A stretch of DNA of 64,000 nt from positions 5,398,001 to 5,462,000 of the forward strand of contig OZ021722.1 in assembly GCA_963978545.1 (NCBI GenBank). Direction: 5' to 3'. This DNA comes from Linyphia triangularis. Taxonomy: Eukaryota > Arthropoda > Arachnida > Araneae > Linyphiidae. The notes below the pieces were generated by a model. That model worked only from the letters and a program-made list of their open reading frames with translations, did no database searches and had not been told where the DNA came from. Made by a program: the position numbers and the translations under genes. Each line of letters starts with the position of its first letter. Position 1 is the stretch's first letter. This document shows, piece after piece, positions 37,326 to 49,379 of this stretch.

Positions 37326-37957
37326 CCTTACATTAATCAGTATATTTAAACTACTAAAATATGAATTCAACAGGGAACGAAAACTGTGTTGAGAGCAAAC
37401 ATCTCTTATAATCTGATTGAATAGCTGGATCAAAATATTGAAATCTAAATTTTAATTCTATGTAAATAACGTTTTATTTCCCAAAAGCGAAATTGTGCGT
37501 TACTTATTTTATTCCTATTACGAGAAAAGTTTGTTGCAGCGAGTATCTCACATAATCTAGTTAAATAAATGGATTAAAATATTCTAAATTAAGTTACTTG
37601 TTATATACAATTAAGATTTTGCGCTCCAAATACGAAATGGTGTTAACTCAAGCTTTATTTCGATTAATTATGTAGAGAAATAATTAAAAACATATCCAGT
37701 TGATGATTTACAGTACACTATAACATCCGAGTAATCGTTATTTATCCTGAAGATGTGTATACGCAATACGAATAGTGCAATTTATTCAATATTTATCATA
37801 ATGATATTGGACACATCTAACAGAATATTTATACTACTTAGTATCTAATGAATGGTTCGAATTTAACATATTTCATTCCAAGCTATTATAAATTTAATTA
37901 TTGCCAAATTATTTTTCATTTCATTCATTATCTATGAAATACAATTCAGTTATCAAC
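37326..37957. other. AT-rich stretch, no feature seen
   Basis: No ORF, repeat or element end was recognised. Confidence 0.55.
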
Positions 37958-38035
37958 AATAATCCTAAGTTAGGCATCGATATTCGTTACGGTATGAAAC
38001 CCACGTTAAGCTGTAGGTAAAATACGGGGGAAAAA
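37958..38035 (+). mobile_element. SINE family A, fragment
   Basis: AATCCTAAGTTAGGCATCG, then CGGTATGAAACCCACGTTAAG and CTGTAGGT match the middle of the copies at 590 and 6883. The head and 3' end are missing. Confidence 0.6.
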
Positions 38036-38501
38036 TACGAACGATGGCAATAACTTGTATTCTAATTGCTGAAATAACAAAAGTCAAGTACTGTTGTAAA
38101 TCGTGGAAGGTCATTATTAATTGCACATAATTTATTTTTTTTTATCATGAAAGATCATCTACATATTGAAACTAAACCAAACTTTAAAAAGTTCAATGAC
38201 AACCCCATAATATTATACCATATTTAGATTAAGAATACAACAAAAAAGGATTAAATGCCAAATTACATAATTTTCCAATAAGTAGTTAATAATTTAAATT
38301 ATGCACAAAATGACAAATTAATGTTAAACGAAAATTTGTTTTTTAACCATAAATTTTTAAATAGGTATTATATGCTTTTACATATTTTTCCCAAACGATA
38401 GTTTATTATAGGCCAAACATAAATAACATGCAACTTTTGTATTAAACAGTTTTTTAATAATTAATTAATTATTCAAGTTTACATTTTTATTTTTAATCTG
38501 A

Positions 38502-38533
<32 letters not shown>

Positions 38534-39034
38534 AGATAATTTCCCCTCCATTGGAATTATTATGGTTGAAAACCCCTTCAGAGATTTTTTTTCATTCCAT
38601 TTTGACTTTTGGTTCACAATTTTTTTTATCAAAAATGTAAAAAAGCTCAGTTTAAGGGACCGTGTAATAGATAATATCTTGAAGCAAACAAAACCTTTCC
38701 TTCTACCCCGCTTTAATGAAATTTGCCCTCAAGATCGACCAAAACATTTTCGCTCATAAGTTATGAGTTTCTCGGCATAATGAACTGAAATTTGGTATTT
38801 AGGGTAAACGAAGTATTCTAAATCGAATAAAAACATAAAAAATAAGGGTTCGTATTGAAAATTTTAAAGATAGATTTAAACTAGCTTAGTATACAACTCT
38901 CTATAAAATAACTTTTTACACTAAACGTATTGAAAATCTCAAACAAAAAAATTTGGTGCATACTGCGAGAGATTCTGCGATAATTAAAACAGAGGATATA
39001 GCAATTGTTCGTTTTTTTTTTTTTTTTTTTTTTT
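38036..39034. other. AT-rich stretch, no gene seen
   Basis: It contains a TAGA repeat at about 38515-38540 and a T-run at 39010-39034. A frame at 38562-38759 has no supporting signal. Confidence 0.5.
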
Positions 39035-39112
39035 TTGCGCGTGCGCATATTGCACCTGATTATCCTTTGTACACAGAAATGAGTCGTTGAGCATATAAAC
39101 CATGTATTATTA
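39035..39112 (+). mobile_element. SINE family A, 3' fragment
   Basis: CCTGATTATCC, TGTACACAGAAATGAGTC and GTTGAGCATATAAACCA match the 3' end of family A. It is preceded by a T-run and TTGCGCGTGCGCA, and it lies immediately upstream of the LINE relic. Confidence 0.55.
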
Positions 39113-39249
39113 CTAAATAATTTTAAAAGTCCAGTTTGGGATGTAGTTCACTCCTTTTCGCAGCGTCTGTATCTATGTTAAGATCGGCTGTTAGGACGTC
39201 TGTTCTCCATGTTAGGAGCGGTCCCTTTTTCTTTTTTTTTTGGAGCAAT

Positions 39250-39474
39250 GACAGTCTTCTACCTTCTAGGTGCTCCAGTCTTCGGACAACAGAAGCTGCT
39301 TTTTTCTCCCATGAATACGTCGAAAATTTTCCTCTTTGCCCTAAATGCCAAAAAGAACAGGCATCACCTCAGCACATTTTGGACTGCCTTGGACTGGACT
39401 GGGAGGACATTTATAACTGTCCACAACTAGTGTCAGACTTCATTAATGTCAATGGCTTCACTGATATTGTCTGA
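39250..39474 (+). pseudogene. LINE (jockey-like) ORF2 C-terminal relic
   Basis: From about 39304 the plus frame reads FSHEYVENFPLCPKCQKEQ, continues ASPQHILDCLGLDWEDIYN and ends CPQLVSDFINVNGFTDIV at a stop at 39472-39474. The CPKC-x8-H-x3-C arrangement, followed by HILDCL, a short Trp/Asp segment and a DF..VNG.. end, matches the C-terminal cysteine-histidine region found after the RNase H part of many arthropod non-LTR retrotransposon polyproteins. No reverse transcriptase or endonuclease domain remains, and sequence before 39300 is degenerate with a T-rich insertion. This is a 5'-truncated, dead copy. Confidence 0.75.
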
Positions 39475-39529
39475 CTTCGTCAGACAAAAGGGAGATTAGA
39501 AACAACAAAAGTCCAGTTGTCCTTTAGTT

Positions 39530-40960
39530 CAAAATGAATATCATTTTTAAGATCATAAAATTCATCTGCAAAACCTTTTCCCCATTAAATAGTTCAACAC
39601 CATTAAGTTCTCAACAATAATCTCAGGTTAGGCATCGCTTTTCTTGAGTTTGAAGTTTACGATAAGCTGTAGGTCTTGACCTGATTTGCCGTTGTGTACA
39701 AAAATGGGTCGTTGACCATATAAACCAGCTAATATTTTTAAATGAACTAAATAAGTTTATCTATTCTTTTAGTTACAATAAACACCATTTTTGATAACAC
39801 TAAGCTCTTCATCAAAACCTTTTCACTATTAAATATCCAAACACCATGTTCTCAAAAATAATCTAGATTACTTAATTAAACCTTAACATCATTAGTTTTA
39901 ATATCATTAAGATCATCTACAAAACCTTTTCATCATTAAATATATTCCCACATAGAGTTTTTACCAACTGAAAAAACGACATTAAACTTCGATGCCACTA
40001 TTTCATTAAATGCTACCATAATTACTTTAAGATCACTAAGTTCATCTACAAAACCTTTTCATCATTAAATATATTCCCACATAGTTTTTATCAATTGAAA
40101 AAAAGACATTGAACTTTGATGCCACTATTTCATTAAATGCTACCATAATTACTCTAAGATCATTAAGTTCATCTACAAAATCTTTTCCTCATTAAATATA
40201 TTCCCATATAGAGTTTTTACCAACTGAAAAAACGTCATTGAACTTCGATGCCACTATTTCATTAAATGCTACCATCATTAAATATATTCCCACATAGTTT
40301 TTATCAATTGAAAAAAAGACATTGAACTTTGATGCCACTATTTCATTAAATGCTACCATAATTACTCTAAGATCATTAAGTTCATCTACAAAATCTTTTC
40401 CTCATTAAATATATTCCCATATAGAGTTTTTACCAACTAAAAAAACGTCATTGAACTTCGATGCCACTATTTCATTAAATGCTACCATAATTACTTTAAG
40501 ATCATTAAGTTCATCTACAACATCATTAAATATATTCCCACATAGTTTTTATCAATTGAAAAAAAGACATTGAACTTTGATGCCACTATTTCATTAAATG
40601 CTACCATAATTACTCTAAGATCATTAAGTTCATCTACAAAATCTTTTCCTCATTAAATATATTCCCATATAGAGTTTTTACCAACTGAAAAAACGTCATT
40701 GAACTTCGATGCCACTATTTCATTAAATGCTACCATAATTACTTTAAGATCATTAAGTTCATCTACAAAACCTTTTCATCATTTAAATATAATCCCTTAT
40801 AAAAAAAATGTATACCAACTAAAAAAAATCCTTGAAATTTTATACACTATTTTATTAAGTTCATCAGCAAAATCCTTTTTTCATCATTAAATATATTTCC
40901 ATGTAGAAGTTTTGTAGAAAAATCCTCGAACTTGGATACACTATTTCATTAAACCCTACC
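39530..40960 (+). repeat. Satellite with dimeric higher-order structure
   Basis: Units of about 123 bp contain AAGATCATTAAGTTCATCTA, CAAAACCTTTTCATCATTAA, ATATATTCCCA and ATGCCACTATTTCATTAAAT. Two unit types alternate: type a (CATAGTTTTTATCAATTG with AAAGACATTGAACTTTG, near 40078, 40288 and 40530) and type b (ATAGAGTTTTTACCAACT with AACGTCATTGAACTTCG, near 40205, 40420 and 40660). The dimer period is about 210-240 bp, with internal deletions. Outer units at 39530-39900 and after 40790 are diverged. Confidence 0.92.
39628..39745 (+). mobile_element. SINE family A, fragment inside satellite
   Basis: TCTCAGGTTAGGCATCG, GATAAGCTGTAGGTCTTGAC, CTGATTTGCCGTTGTGTAC and GTCGTTGACCATATAAACCAG match the family A body and 3' end. 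It interrupts the outer, diverged part of the satellite. The tRNA-like head is missing. Confidence 0.7.
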
Positions 40961-41250
40961 ATCATTAAGATCTCGGAAATACTCCCAGCCATACATTTCA
41001 GCGATCAACATTAAGAACCACCACGATTTTTCTACCATCATCCCCTCCTCCCCCACCTCCAAAAAAAGGGCGCATTTTACAGAACAGAAACACCTCCAGC
41101 AAAGATCGATCCTAAGAGGTGGTTCCCTTCGAAGAAGATTAACAGCCTTATCGAAGATTGATGACACGCGCTGCTTCTAACACGAGATCAGCTTTGTATT
41201 CAAGCGGCAATATTGCTCCGATGATCCACAGGGAGATGAATATATGGCAA
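40961..41250. other. GC-richer unique island
   Basis: Normal-complexity sequence at the satellite edge, with CGAAGAAGATTAACAGCC, TCGAAGATTGATGAC and CGGCAATATTGCTCCG. A minus-strand frame at 40949-41167 (SSIFDKAVNLLRREPPLR) is open but has no clear splice sites, and part of it is C/A-rich low complexity. It is either a regulatory element or a weak exon candidate. Confidence 0.3.
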
Positions 41251-41846
41251 AAGGAAAAAAAATGGTAATTGATAAGTGAAGGTTTTCTTTGTTATTTATC
41301 GTGTTACTTACTGATCAAATACGGGGAGACCAATTATTAGATCAGGTTTGTCACTTTGATTTTTTTTTTTTTTCTTCTTGTTTTAGTGATTATTTAAAGT
41401 GAATTTTAAGTAATGGAATAAGTTCAGGTTGGGAAGGGAGTGTCCATTATCAAGTGATTTGGTAAAGAGGAACGTTTTTAGCCACTTTGAGATTTTAAAT
41501 GTTCATGACTTGTAATAGTTCACAAGAGCAAACTTTTGTATCGATTTTCTTCGACATTTTTATAGAGAAGACAATTTTTAAGAAAGACGATCATACTTAG
41601 TTTCGATTTTTTGGGCACGTACTCTTCATTCCTTATCTTGTATACTTATTTTCGCTTTGTATTAAAAACGAAGACAATAACCGATAATTGACATACTATT
41701 GATGATTCTAAGTATTTATTTTTTATATTTTACACACATACTCTACATTCTTTAAATAAAGTAAGTGACCCAAATATGAGCACCACACCTAATATGGGTA
41801 ATGCTGTAAAACTGTTTAGTTCATAATTTTTTGAATTTAGATGACA
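41251..41846. other. AT-rich stretch, no gene seen
   Basis: No ORF or element was recognised before the target duplication at 41847. Confidence 0.55.
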
Positions 41847-41854
41847 GTATACAC

Positions 41855-42372
41855 TAGAGGTCGGAAATATCGATCAAAATAAATATCGATACTATATCGT
41901 TGCATAGATTAAAATATCGATAAATCGATGCACAATTTTTTTTTATTTGATTTTCAATTTTCCCAGAAACAAAGTTTTTCGGGGGAAATTTCTACTTTTC
42001 ATGATGTTTTTTTTTTGTAAGGTGATTACTTTTTCAACCGAAATGGATCTATTACAAAAAAAAAAAAAGTTATATTTTCGCTTGATTGATGCAGTGATTT
42101 TAAGAAAAATTTAGATAATTTTCAATAGCTTTTAAGTGTATGGAGAATATTGAATATTGGTGCCGTTTTAACTGCCTCTCAGCCAAGTTCAAACTTTAGT
42201 TTTGAAGTTTTTGAAAAGGGAATAAATAAAATCGAAAAAACACATGTAACTACAAAACGATCATCAAAAAACTAAAAATGTTTGAAAATATCGATACATC
42301 GGTCACTTTTATCGATATTTTTTTAGAAATATCGATAAAAATATCGTCGTATCGATGTGTCACCGACCTCTA
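41855..42372. mobile_element. hAT-type MITE with 8-bp target duplication
   Basis: The terminal inverted repeats TAGAGGTCGG and CCGACCTCTA are flanked by a perfect 8-bp direct duplication GTATACAC (41847-41854 and 42373-42380), the size made by hAT transposases. Subterminal regions are full of ATCGAT/ATATCGAT motifs at both ends (for example AAATATCGATACTATATCG), like the subterminal transposase-binding repeats of hAT elements. The 518-bp element has no ORF, so it is non-autonomous. A truncated relative is at 44603. Confidence 0.93.
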
Positions 42373-42380
42373 GTATACAC

Positions 42381-43689
42381 CCGTAAAGCAATGTTAATGA
42401 GGTAAAGGAGTGATAAGAGTCTTCCATTTTTGTAATTCAATGCCACGTGTCAAAAACTGTTCTTATAAAGTTGATTCATAAAGTGTCTTCTTTATTTAAA
42501 AAAAGATCCTGCCCAGATCATTTATCCCCATTGAGAGAACCAATATGAGTTCTTTATCTTTCCAACAGCCTTGTAGCGAATTTTGAAATTTTGTCTATGA
42601 CCGTCTATTTCAATTAAAGTGCATAAATTTGAAAGGTGTCTATTTTAAGTGCAAGGGTTCCAAATATGGGCTTTGCCTACTGTTCATTATTGCAACTATC
42701 TGATGTTTTTAAATAAATTTTCTTTTTAACATGCCCATGTCTTTTTCCATGAAATTTAATTAGAATATTACTTTCGTCATTTTGATGATATTGCATTTTT
42801 CATTGCATTTTTTTTCACGCAAAATCTTCCCAAATTTTCAATACATTACTTGATTGTTAAAAACTTAAATAATTTTTTATTGGAATAAATATTGTTTGAA
42901 AATAGTAAATAACTTAATCATTTTTAAATTATTATAGTAAAATAATTATATATTCGTTTGTAAACGTGAAATTATTTTTATGTACAGTATTTAGTTTATA
43001 GGAGAACTCATCAACCAATTTTCAAATGTTCATCTTCTCAAACAAAAATAAGAATAATTAAAATGCTTAGGGGGGCCCATATTTGGGTCGCTTACGTTAT
43101 TTTACTTATTTTTACCTTTTTATGGTTTTTAGTTTTAAGTCTTGTAAAAAAAAAATTCACTTTCTCTATTTAAAGCATATTTAATTAAACTAGACTAATC
43201 CATTTTATTGTTTCCATTTTTCAAGAAGTATCGGACTTAATATAAATTTTCTATAACATCTTTCATTATGCAATTGACTAATCGTTTAACATTTACCATT
43301 ATAAATTTCATTTACCACTTCGTTTTTTTTTTCTTTTTTAATGTATTATGTATTAATACATTATTCAGATTAATTTCAAATTTTAACGCATTGTAAAAGT
43401 TATTTATTTGAAATAAGTTTTAAATAAACTTTCCTTTATGATAAATTGAAGTTTGACTAAAAATAAGACTGAAAAATCTAGTAATGAAAAAATGAAACGT
43501 ACCTGATTTCAAATGTCTTCTGGCTCATTTTCGTCAAAAAATTATATTGAAATCTGAAAAAAAAAAGACTTTATTTAATATTTTTTTAATTTCTTAAAAC
43601 AAAACTCGTAATCAATTAACATATGTAATATATTATAATACCATGAAAAATAAAGCATTGCATAGCTTTTTTTAAATCCTTTATATTAA
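42381..43689. other. AT-rich stretch, no gene seen
   Basis: No ORF or element terminus was recognised. Confidence 0.55.
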
Positions 43690-43960
43690 CTTCGATTTTG
43701 TGTGAGTGTGTAAATGGGAGACAAATCTGCGGACGCCTAATTAACCCCCTTGACGTCATTTAATCGGGCTGAAACTTGGCAGATAGATTCGATGTCGATG
43801 ACAATGCATTCTATCAAATTTTGGGACTACTGCTTTTACGGAATACTAATAAACAAACTTGCCGTCATCCAATCGCGCTGAAATAGAATTTAACCGATTA
43901 TTGAAAAAACTGTTTTCTGTTGCCAAATTGTTTTAATTAAAATAAATAAAAGATGTGTTT
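43690..43960 (+). repeat. Dispersed repeat family Y, copy
   Basis: GAAACTTGGCAGATAGATTC, GATGTCGATGACAATGCATT, TAACCGATTATTGAAAAAAC and TTCTGTTGCCAAATTG match 30290-30760 and, inverted, 48400-48600. Weaker matches continue to 44540 (TTTGCATCCAAATATATTTT). Non-coding. Confidence 0.65.
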
Positions 43961-44602
43961 TTATTGCCTTAAGTCAGTCTTATCAGCTTTTGTAGATTGT
44001 TGACTCGTTGTAGATGACAATGTATTAAATCGAGTTTTTAGAGAAAAAAAAGAAGTTATTACATAATTTGGAATGGATCTTATGTCCCTAGTGGTGAAAC
44101 ACTATGAAAACACGATCTGAGTTCAAGAAGTTGCGATTGCACGTGAAAATTTGCAATGCATATAAAGGATGTATATTAAAAACTTGGTTTTTATGGGTTT
44201 GTTTGTTGTAATATGAGAGTTTTAAAATTAATGTATTTGAAAATTTTCAAATTTATTCAACGTCTTCTTAAAAAAAAAAAACTTCGAATAGATTATTTTT
44301 ATTTATGTTTTAAAAGACAGTCACCTCTAAAATGTAATACGAATCTGCAAGAAAATTTTAATATTCGCCAGAAAATCTTTTCTTTTTATTCCTGACACTG
44401 TACACTTTATCAAGCTTATATTTTGTCAGCTTGACAGACATAGGAGTAAAAAAATTAATTGAAATATTGGAAATGTATTTGCATCCAAATATATTTTATT
44501 TATTCTGATGGATAATATAATTTATTAATTAAACAATTTTATAATTTATTTATAAAAGCAATTTTTTTATAATTTATTTATTAAAACAATATGGCATGAA
44601 TT
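43961..44602. other. AT-rich stretch, partly decayed family Y
   Basis: Apart from family Y-like patches near 44480-44540, nothing was recognised. Confidence 0.4.
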
Positions 44603-44729
44603 CATGAAAAGTAGAAATTTGCCCCAAAAAACTTCACTTCTGGCAAAATTGAAAATCAAACCATAAAAAAAAATCATGTATCGATATTTTTTTTATACAA
44701 CGATATAGTATCGATATTTCCGACCTCTA
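44603..44729 (-). mobile_element. hAT-type MITE, truncated second copy
   Basis: It ends TATCGATATTTCCGACCTCTA and, read on the minus strand, follows the left end of the 41855 element (ACTATATCGTTGTATA, TTTGATTTTCAATTTTGCCA, GGCAAATTTCTACTTTTCAT). Only about 127 bp at one end remain, so no target duplication can be checked. Confidence 0.8.
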
Positions 44730-45029
44730 GTCAGAGAGCAGGGTTAACTCGTACAGTAATAACACCTGGCGTAAAATTTCATATATTTTAAAAAAATACT
44801 TAGGAGAGTGTTATAAACAAAAAAAAAATGAAGAATTATCTAGTCACTAAACATACTAATTATCTCTTCTTTTAGTTATGTCACTAAAAGAAGAGACAAG
44901 TAGAATGTTGAATAGAAAGGTACAGAATTTTAAAACCACCGATTTGCAGTATTAGTTATAATATTAAAATGTGTCATCAAATTGTTTTGAAACCTGTTTA
45001 TAGCCGAATGAGTTCATCGTTTCAATCTG

Positions 45030-45640
45030 GAACTATGGGCGTTGTACATCGCACAACTTTCAATTGCACTAAAATATTGCTCATTGTTTTAAAATTTGAC
45101 GTGGTGTTTTACTTTTACCGTTTTCCTATTTTCACTCATTTAAATAAAAATTGCCAGTTTGACGATATTTTTGGGAATAATTTTTACTTGAGCGATAAAG
45201 ACGTCAAAATGCCAAAATTGGTGATTTTATTCGGTAGTTGTTACATTGTCCTTTCTTGTGAATGAAACACAAAAAAAAATCAATCCTTGATGGACGATGG
45301 TCGAGGGCAGAGAACTCTGTGTTGAAGGCACTCGTTTTTCAAGTTTTTACACTTTTATCGCATTTGTACGGGAATTTCGTAGGTGGGGATGATTATTACA
45401 CCTTAAGAGGCATTACCACAGAGATTTTAATCAAAATCATTAGAGCCGTTTTTCAATATAATTTTTTCATAATTTCTTAAGCGCAAGCACGATTTTGACG
45501 AAAACCATTATGGTAAGTCCCATGTCCACCACCTACTCGCTCAGCAAATTTGTTCGGGAGTTATATTGACCACGTGCATACAGACATACGTTTTTTTTTT
45601 TTTTTTTAGACCACTTTTTTGAAATCAGGATGTTCCAATG
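45030..45640 (+). repeat. Dispersed repeat family X, long copy
   Basis: CATCGCACAACTTTCAATTG, GAACTCTGTGTTGAAGGCAC, TACACCTTAAGAGGCATTAC, GATTTTGACGAAAACCATTA and GACCACTTTTTTGAAATCAGG align in order with 20870-21545. Frames at 44969-45480 fall within the repeat and are not conserved between copies. Confidence 0.75.
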
Positions 45641-45889
45641 CCATCTCTAGAAAACAGAGGTCGGAAAGAGATTTTAAAGTTTTCAATGGAACAGATACTT
45701 GTAACATAACTATTTTTTACATATTTAATTAAGAAATTCAAATAAAAAATAAAAGTCTGAACAAAATTTAGCCGCCTTGCACCCTCTAGTGTTTGATCCC
45801 ATGCACTTCATTAGTAAGCCATACTTAGACGTCTTCAATTTTACTCTCATCAGTAATTTTCGGAAACCAGTGCATTTGATATTCTATAA

Positions 45890-46450
45890 CTGTCTATCCA
45901 CCGTACCACATGTCACTCTCTCTCACAGTTTCACAGCTATGCCATTTCCGAAGTACCTTAAAGATAACCGGAGACATACGCCCACGCAACATTTCTTCAA
46001 ATTGAAAAACCATCAGTTCAGATAGCTGTAAATGAACTTCGTAAATAAATACGACCGACTCCTCCAAGTTAAAGGTATCCCAATGGTCGAAAAAAAATAA
46101 GAAGAAGAAACTAATCAGATGACGCAGGCAGTCAAATTTTATCGGATCAGGAATAAACTCGACCGTCTCTCCGACCGGAAATAAAAAAAATCTCCCTAAA
46201 CGCGTCAACTGCGAATCGACAGTCGAAATTCAGCCCGTAAACTGGACATAAGGGGCAATTTCTTCTTTGGCAGAGGACACTAAAAGAGAGTGTAATGGGT
46301 CCGGTAATAAAATGGGCGGACGGGCATTTTTAGGACGGGTAATGAGATAGTAGGGGGCGATAATTCGTTCTGGCGCTACCGAAAGAGGCGTCTTTTTATA
46401 GAAGTTTAGTGCCGCGTCTTCTGAGATTGTGCGCAATAAAAGGCACCTGC
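45890..46450. other. GC-richer unique island
   Basis: About 550 bp of normal-complexity, CpG-containing sequence in AT-rich DNA (for example GACCGTCTCTCCGACCGG near 46160 and CGTTCTGGCGCTACCGAAAG near 46366). Two minus-strand frames (45894-46208 and 46230-46436) are open, but they are in different frames and contain an F-rich run. I see no convincing splice pair. It is a candidate conserved regulatory element or decayed exon pair. Confidence 0.35.
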
Positions 46451-46589
46451 TAACTGAAACCGTGGATACCTTTGGTCTGCTTTTTCACTTGAAGTGGTTT
46501 TTAGGTGTTGCGCTTATTTTTTTTTTTTTTTTTTTTCAAGGAAGGGAGAACTTTTTTTATAAGTGTAAGGCAAGTGAATCGATTAAATT

Positions 46590-47400
46590 GATTAATATAA
46601 TATATGATATGATATGATATGATATGATATAATATAATACAATATAATATTATAATATAATATAATATAATATAATATAAAATAATATAATATAATATAA
46701 TATAAAATAATATAATATAATATAATATAAAATAATATAATATAATATAATATAATATAATATATTATTATAATATAATATAATATATTATTATAATATA
46801 ATATAATATATTATTATAATATAATATAATATATTATTATAATATAATATAATATATTATTATAATATAATATAATATATTATTATAATATAATATAATA
46901 TATTATTATAATATAATATAATATATTATTATAATATAATATAATATATTATTATAATATAATATAATATATTATTATAATATAATATAATATATTATTA
47001 TAATATAATATAATATAATGATGGGTCGTAATATAATATAATATTATATTATAATATAATTATAATAATATATAATAAATTAATTGATAATAATTAATAT
47101 AATATAATATAATATAATATAATACAATATAATATTATAATATAATATAATATAATATAATATAATATAATATAATATTATAATATAATATAATATTATA
47201 ATATAATATAATATTATAATATAATATAATATTATAATATAATATAATATAATATTATAATATAATATAATATTATAATATAATATAATATTATAATATA
47301 ATATAATATTATAATATAATATAGTGTAGTGTAATGCAATGCAATCCAATACAATACAATACAATAAAATACAATACAATACAATATTATATAATATATA
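46590..47400. repeat. TATAA-rich satellite block
   Basis: It starts with GATAT repeats, followed by TATAA-type repeats. About eleven copies of a ~23-bp unit (TATATTATTATAATATAATA plus AT) lie at 46760-47010. After a short unique spacer (GATGGGTCGTAA near 47021) come about eight copies of a ~21-bp unit (ATTATAATATAATATAATAT) to about 47320, then CAATA repeats. The 113-residue minus-strand frame is translation of this repeat. Confidence 0.95.
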
Positions 47401-48189
47401 TTTTTTACCAGAGATGAACATTATTAAAAATATACTTTGGAGTAATCTACATAATTAATAATTGGATTGTCAATACATTTTGAATTATACTAATTAATGG
47501 ATGCGGTGTACTAATCTAATACTTTATAAATCCAAAAATCGAAATTATCTATAGATTTTTCATTTATACTGCATATTTTTGTCTGTGGGTTTCTTTAGTG
47601 GTATTGGATTTATTGCATTTTCGATGAAATAAAATAATTACTTCTTAAAAATGACTTTGGCATTGAAGAAATAAACATTAAAAACATTTTTATTTATGAC
47701 TCTTTAAGCTATAATGATAGGTAAAGATTCCATAAAAAAAAATTATGCTTATATGAGACTTACCTAAGCATCACCTCCCTATAACCACTAACAGTAATCC
47801 AGACAATTTAATAGAAAACCCTTTACCTACTGTTACTGTCACTCATTATATGCTTTAGTACTCAAGTTTGGACATCTACAGTTTCTAAATTTCTTTCGTA
47901 AAATAAAATCCAACGCTTAAATAATTGACTGCTGATTAATTGAAAAGGTAAATGTCAAGGCCAATTTTCGACAGCAAAACATTTGTAATTTCTGTATCTC
48001 TGAAGAAAAGTACTTTATTCTGAGAGTCGCGTTGTGTTCCGCAGTGATTAATAAAATTCTTTTTTCTTTAATGTTCCTCAAATTTTTTTTTAATATTTTT
48101 AGAGTTGAAGTCGATTTAAATAATGTAAAACAAAGTAAAAACAAAGTTTTTAATATAAATCATTTATATGCATTACAATTTTTATATTC
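47401..48189. other. AT-rich stretch, no gene seen
   Basis: No ORF, splice-bounded island or element was recognised. Confidence 0.55.
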
Positions 48190-48665
48190 ATTAACATAGC
48201 GCCGTTTCTGTTGTCTGCGTTTGCTTGATGTTGGCATCTAATTTTAAATTTAAAAACATCTCTATCAGCAAAATATGAGGCAAAACACGTTTCAAAATTT
48301 ATTCATTAAAAATGACTGTGAGTTTATGCACTCGCATCCAAATATCTTTTATTTATTCGAATTAAAACAATTTTATTAATTATTTAGTAAAATAAATTTG
48401 GCAACAGAAAAGAGTTTCTTCAATGACAGGTTAAGTGCTATTTCAGCAGGATTGAATGACGGCTAATTGATTTATTATATTTCGTAAAATGGACCTCTTA
48501 GTGTCAGTGACAACCCCAAAAATTTGATAGAATGCATTGTCATCGACATCGAATCTATCTGCCAAGTTTCAGCTGAAGAAAGTTTTGGATGGAGAAAGAG
48601 GGTTAATACGGGGTCCACAGATTTTCCCACCATCGACATACACAGCCACACACATACACACCAAA
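48190..48665 (-). repeat. Dispersed repeat family Y, inverted copy
   Basis: AATGCATTGTCATCGACATC, GAATCTATCTGCCAAGTTTC, AAACACGTTTCAAAATTTATTC and GCATCCAAATATCTTTTATT are the reverse of blocks at 30290-31090. It extends family Y to at least about 470 bp. A CACACACATACACACC tract closes one end. Non-coding. Confidence 0.65.
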
Positions 48666-49379
48666 TCAAAATTAATATAAACGATTTAAATATACTGATC
48701 TACTTAATTAGTTAAAACTATTCAAACACACAATTGAAAAAAAAAAAGTATAATGGATGTATGTGAGTTCTCCAAAGTTTGCAAAACACTTTATCAGTAA
48801 TCATATGTTACGTCAAAATTGCGCATATTAAGCTTTGTTGCGAGTTCGGAGTTTCAGTGCCCTTAAAATTAAATTTAAAAAAAAATCGATTAGGGGATTT
48901 TATTTCAAGTCGTATTATGCTTCCCCCTCCCCCCCCCCCTTACATTTTCATTAATGTAACACTTTAGTTTCTACTCAAATTTTAAGTATGTTGCAATTTG
49001 TTTTAAGAAAAGAAACTGTCAATTATTAACTATATAAGACCTACCTTTAACTTTGATCTTTTTTTACACGTGGTATTTCAAACTTCAGTATATCTTTCCT
49101 AACTAGCTAATAATGATATAGCATTATTTTTTTTTTTTATAAAATTGTAGTATAATACCGACAGATTAAACTAAGGTGGAAAAACATTACGGGTATATCA
49201 TTATTGATAGTGATACTAAATCCCCATAACCCAATGTACTGCACGCAATATTTGAATGATTATGTGCGACCAGGATACATCCCCAAAGAAAAAAAAATAT
49301 TTAAAAGCACACATTTGAAACAAAAAAAAAACGACATTAAAATAAAAGCTGCATCGCATTTTCAAGGCACATAACCCAA
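48666..49379. other. AT-rich stretch, no gene seen
   Basis: It contains a C-run near 48925-48940. No gene was recognised. Confidence 0.5.

Noticed and set aside
45894..46436. Two adjacent minus-strand frames as consecutive exons.
   Set aside because: They are in different frames with a stop between them, one contains a long F-rich run, and no convincing splice pair joins them.
47080..47421. 113-residue minus-strand frame rich in I, L and Y.
   Set aside because: Pure translation of the TATAA satellite and CAATA repeats.
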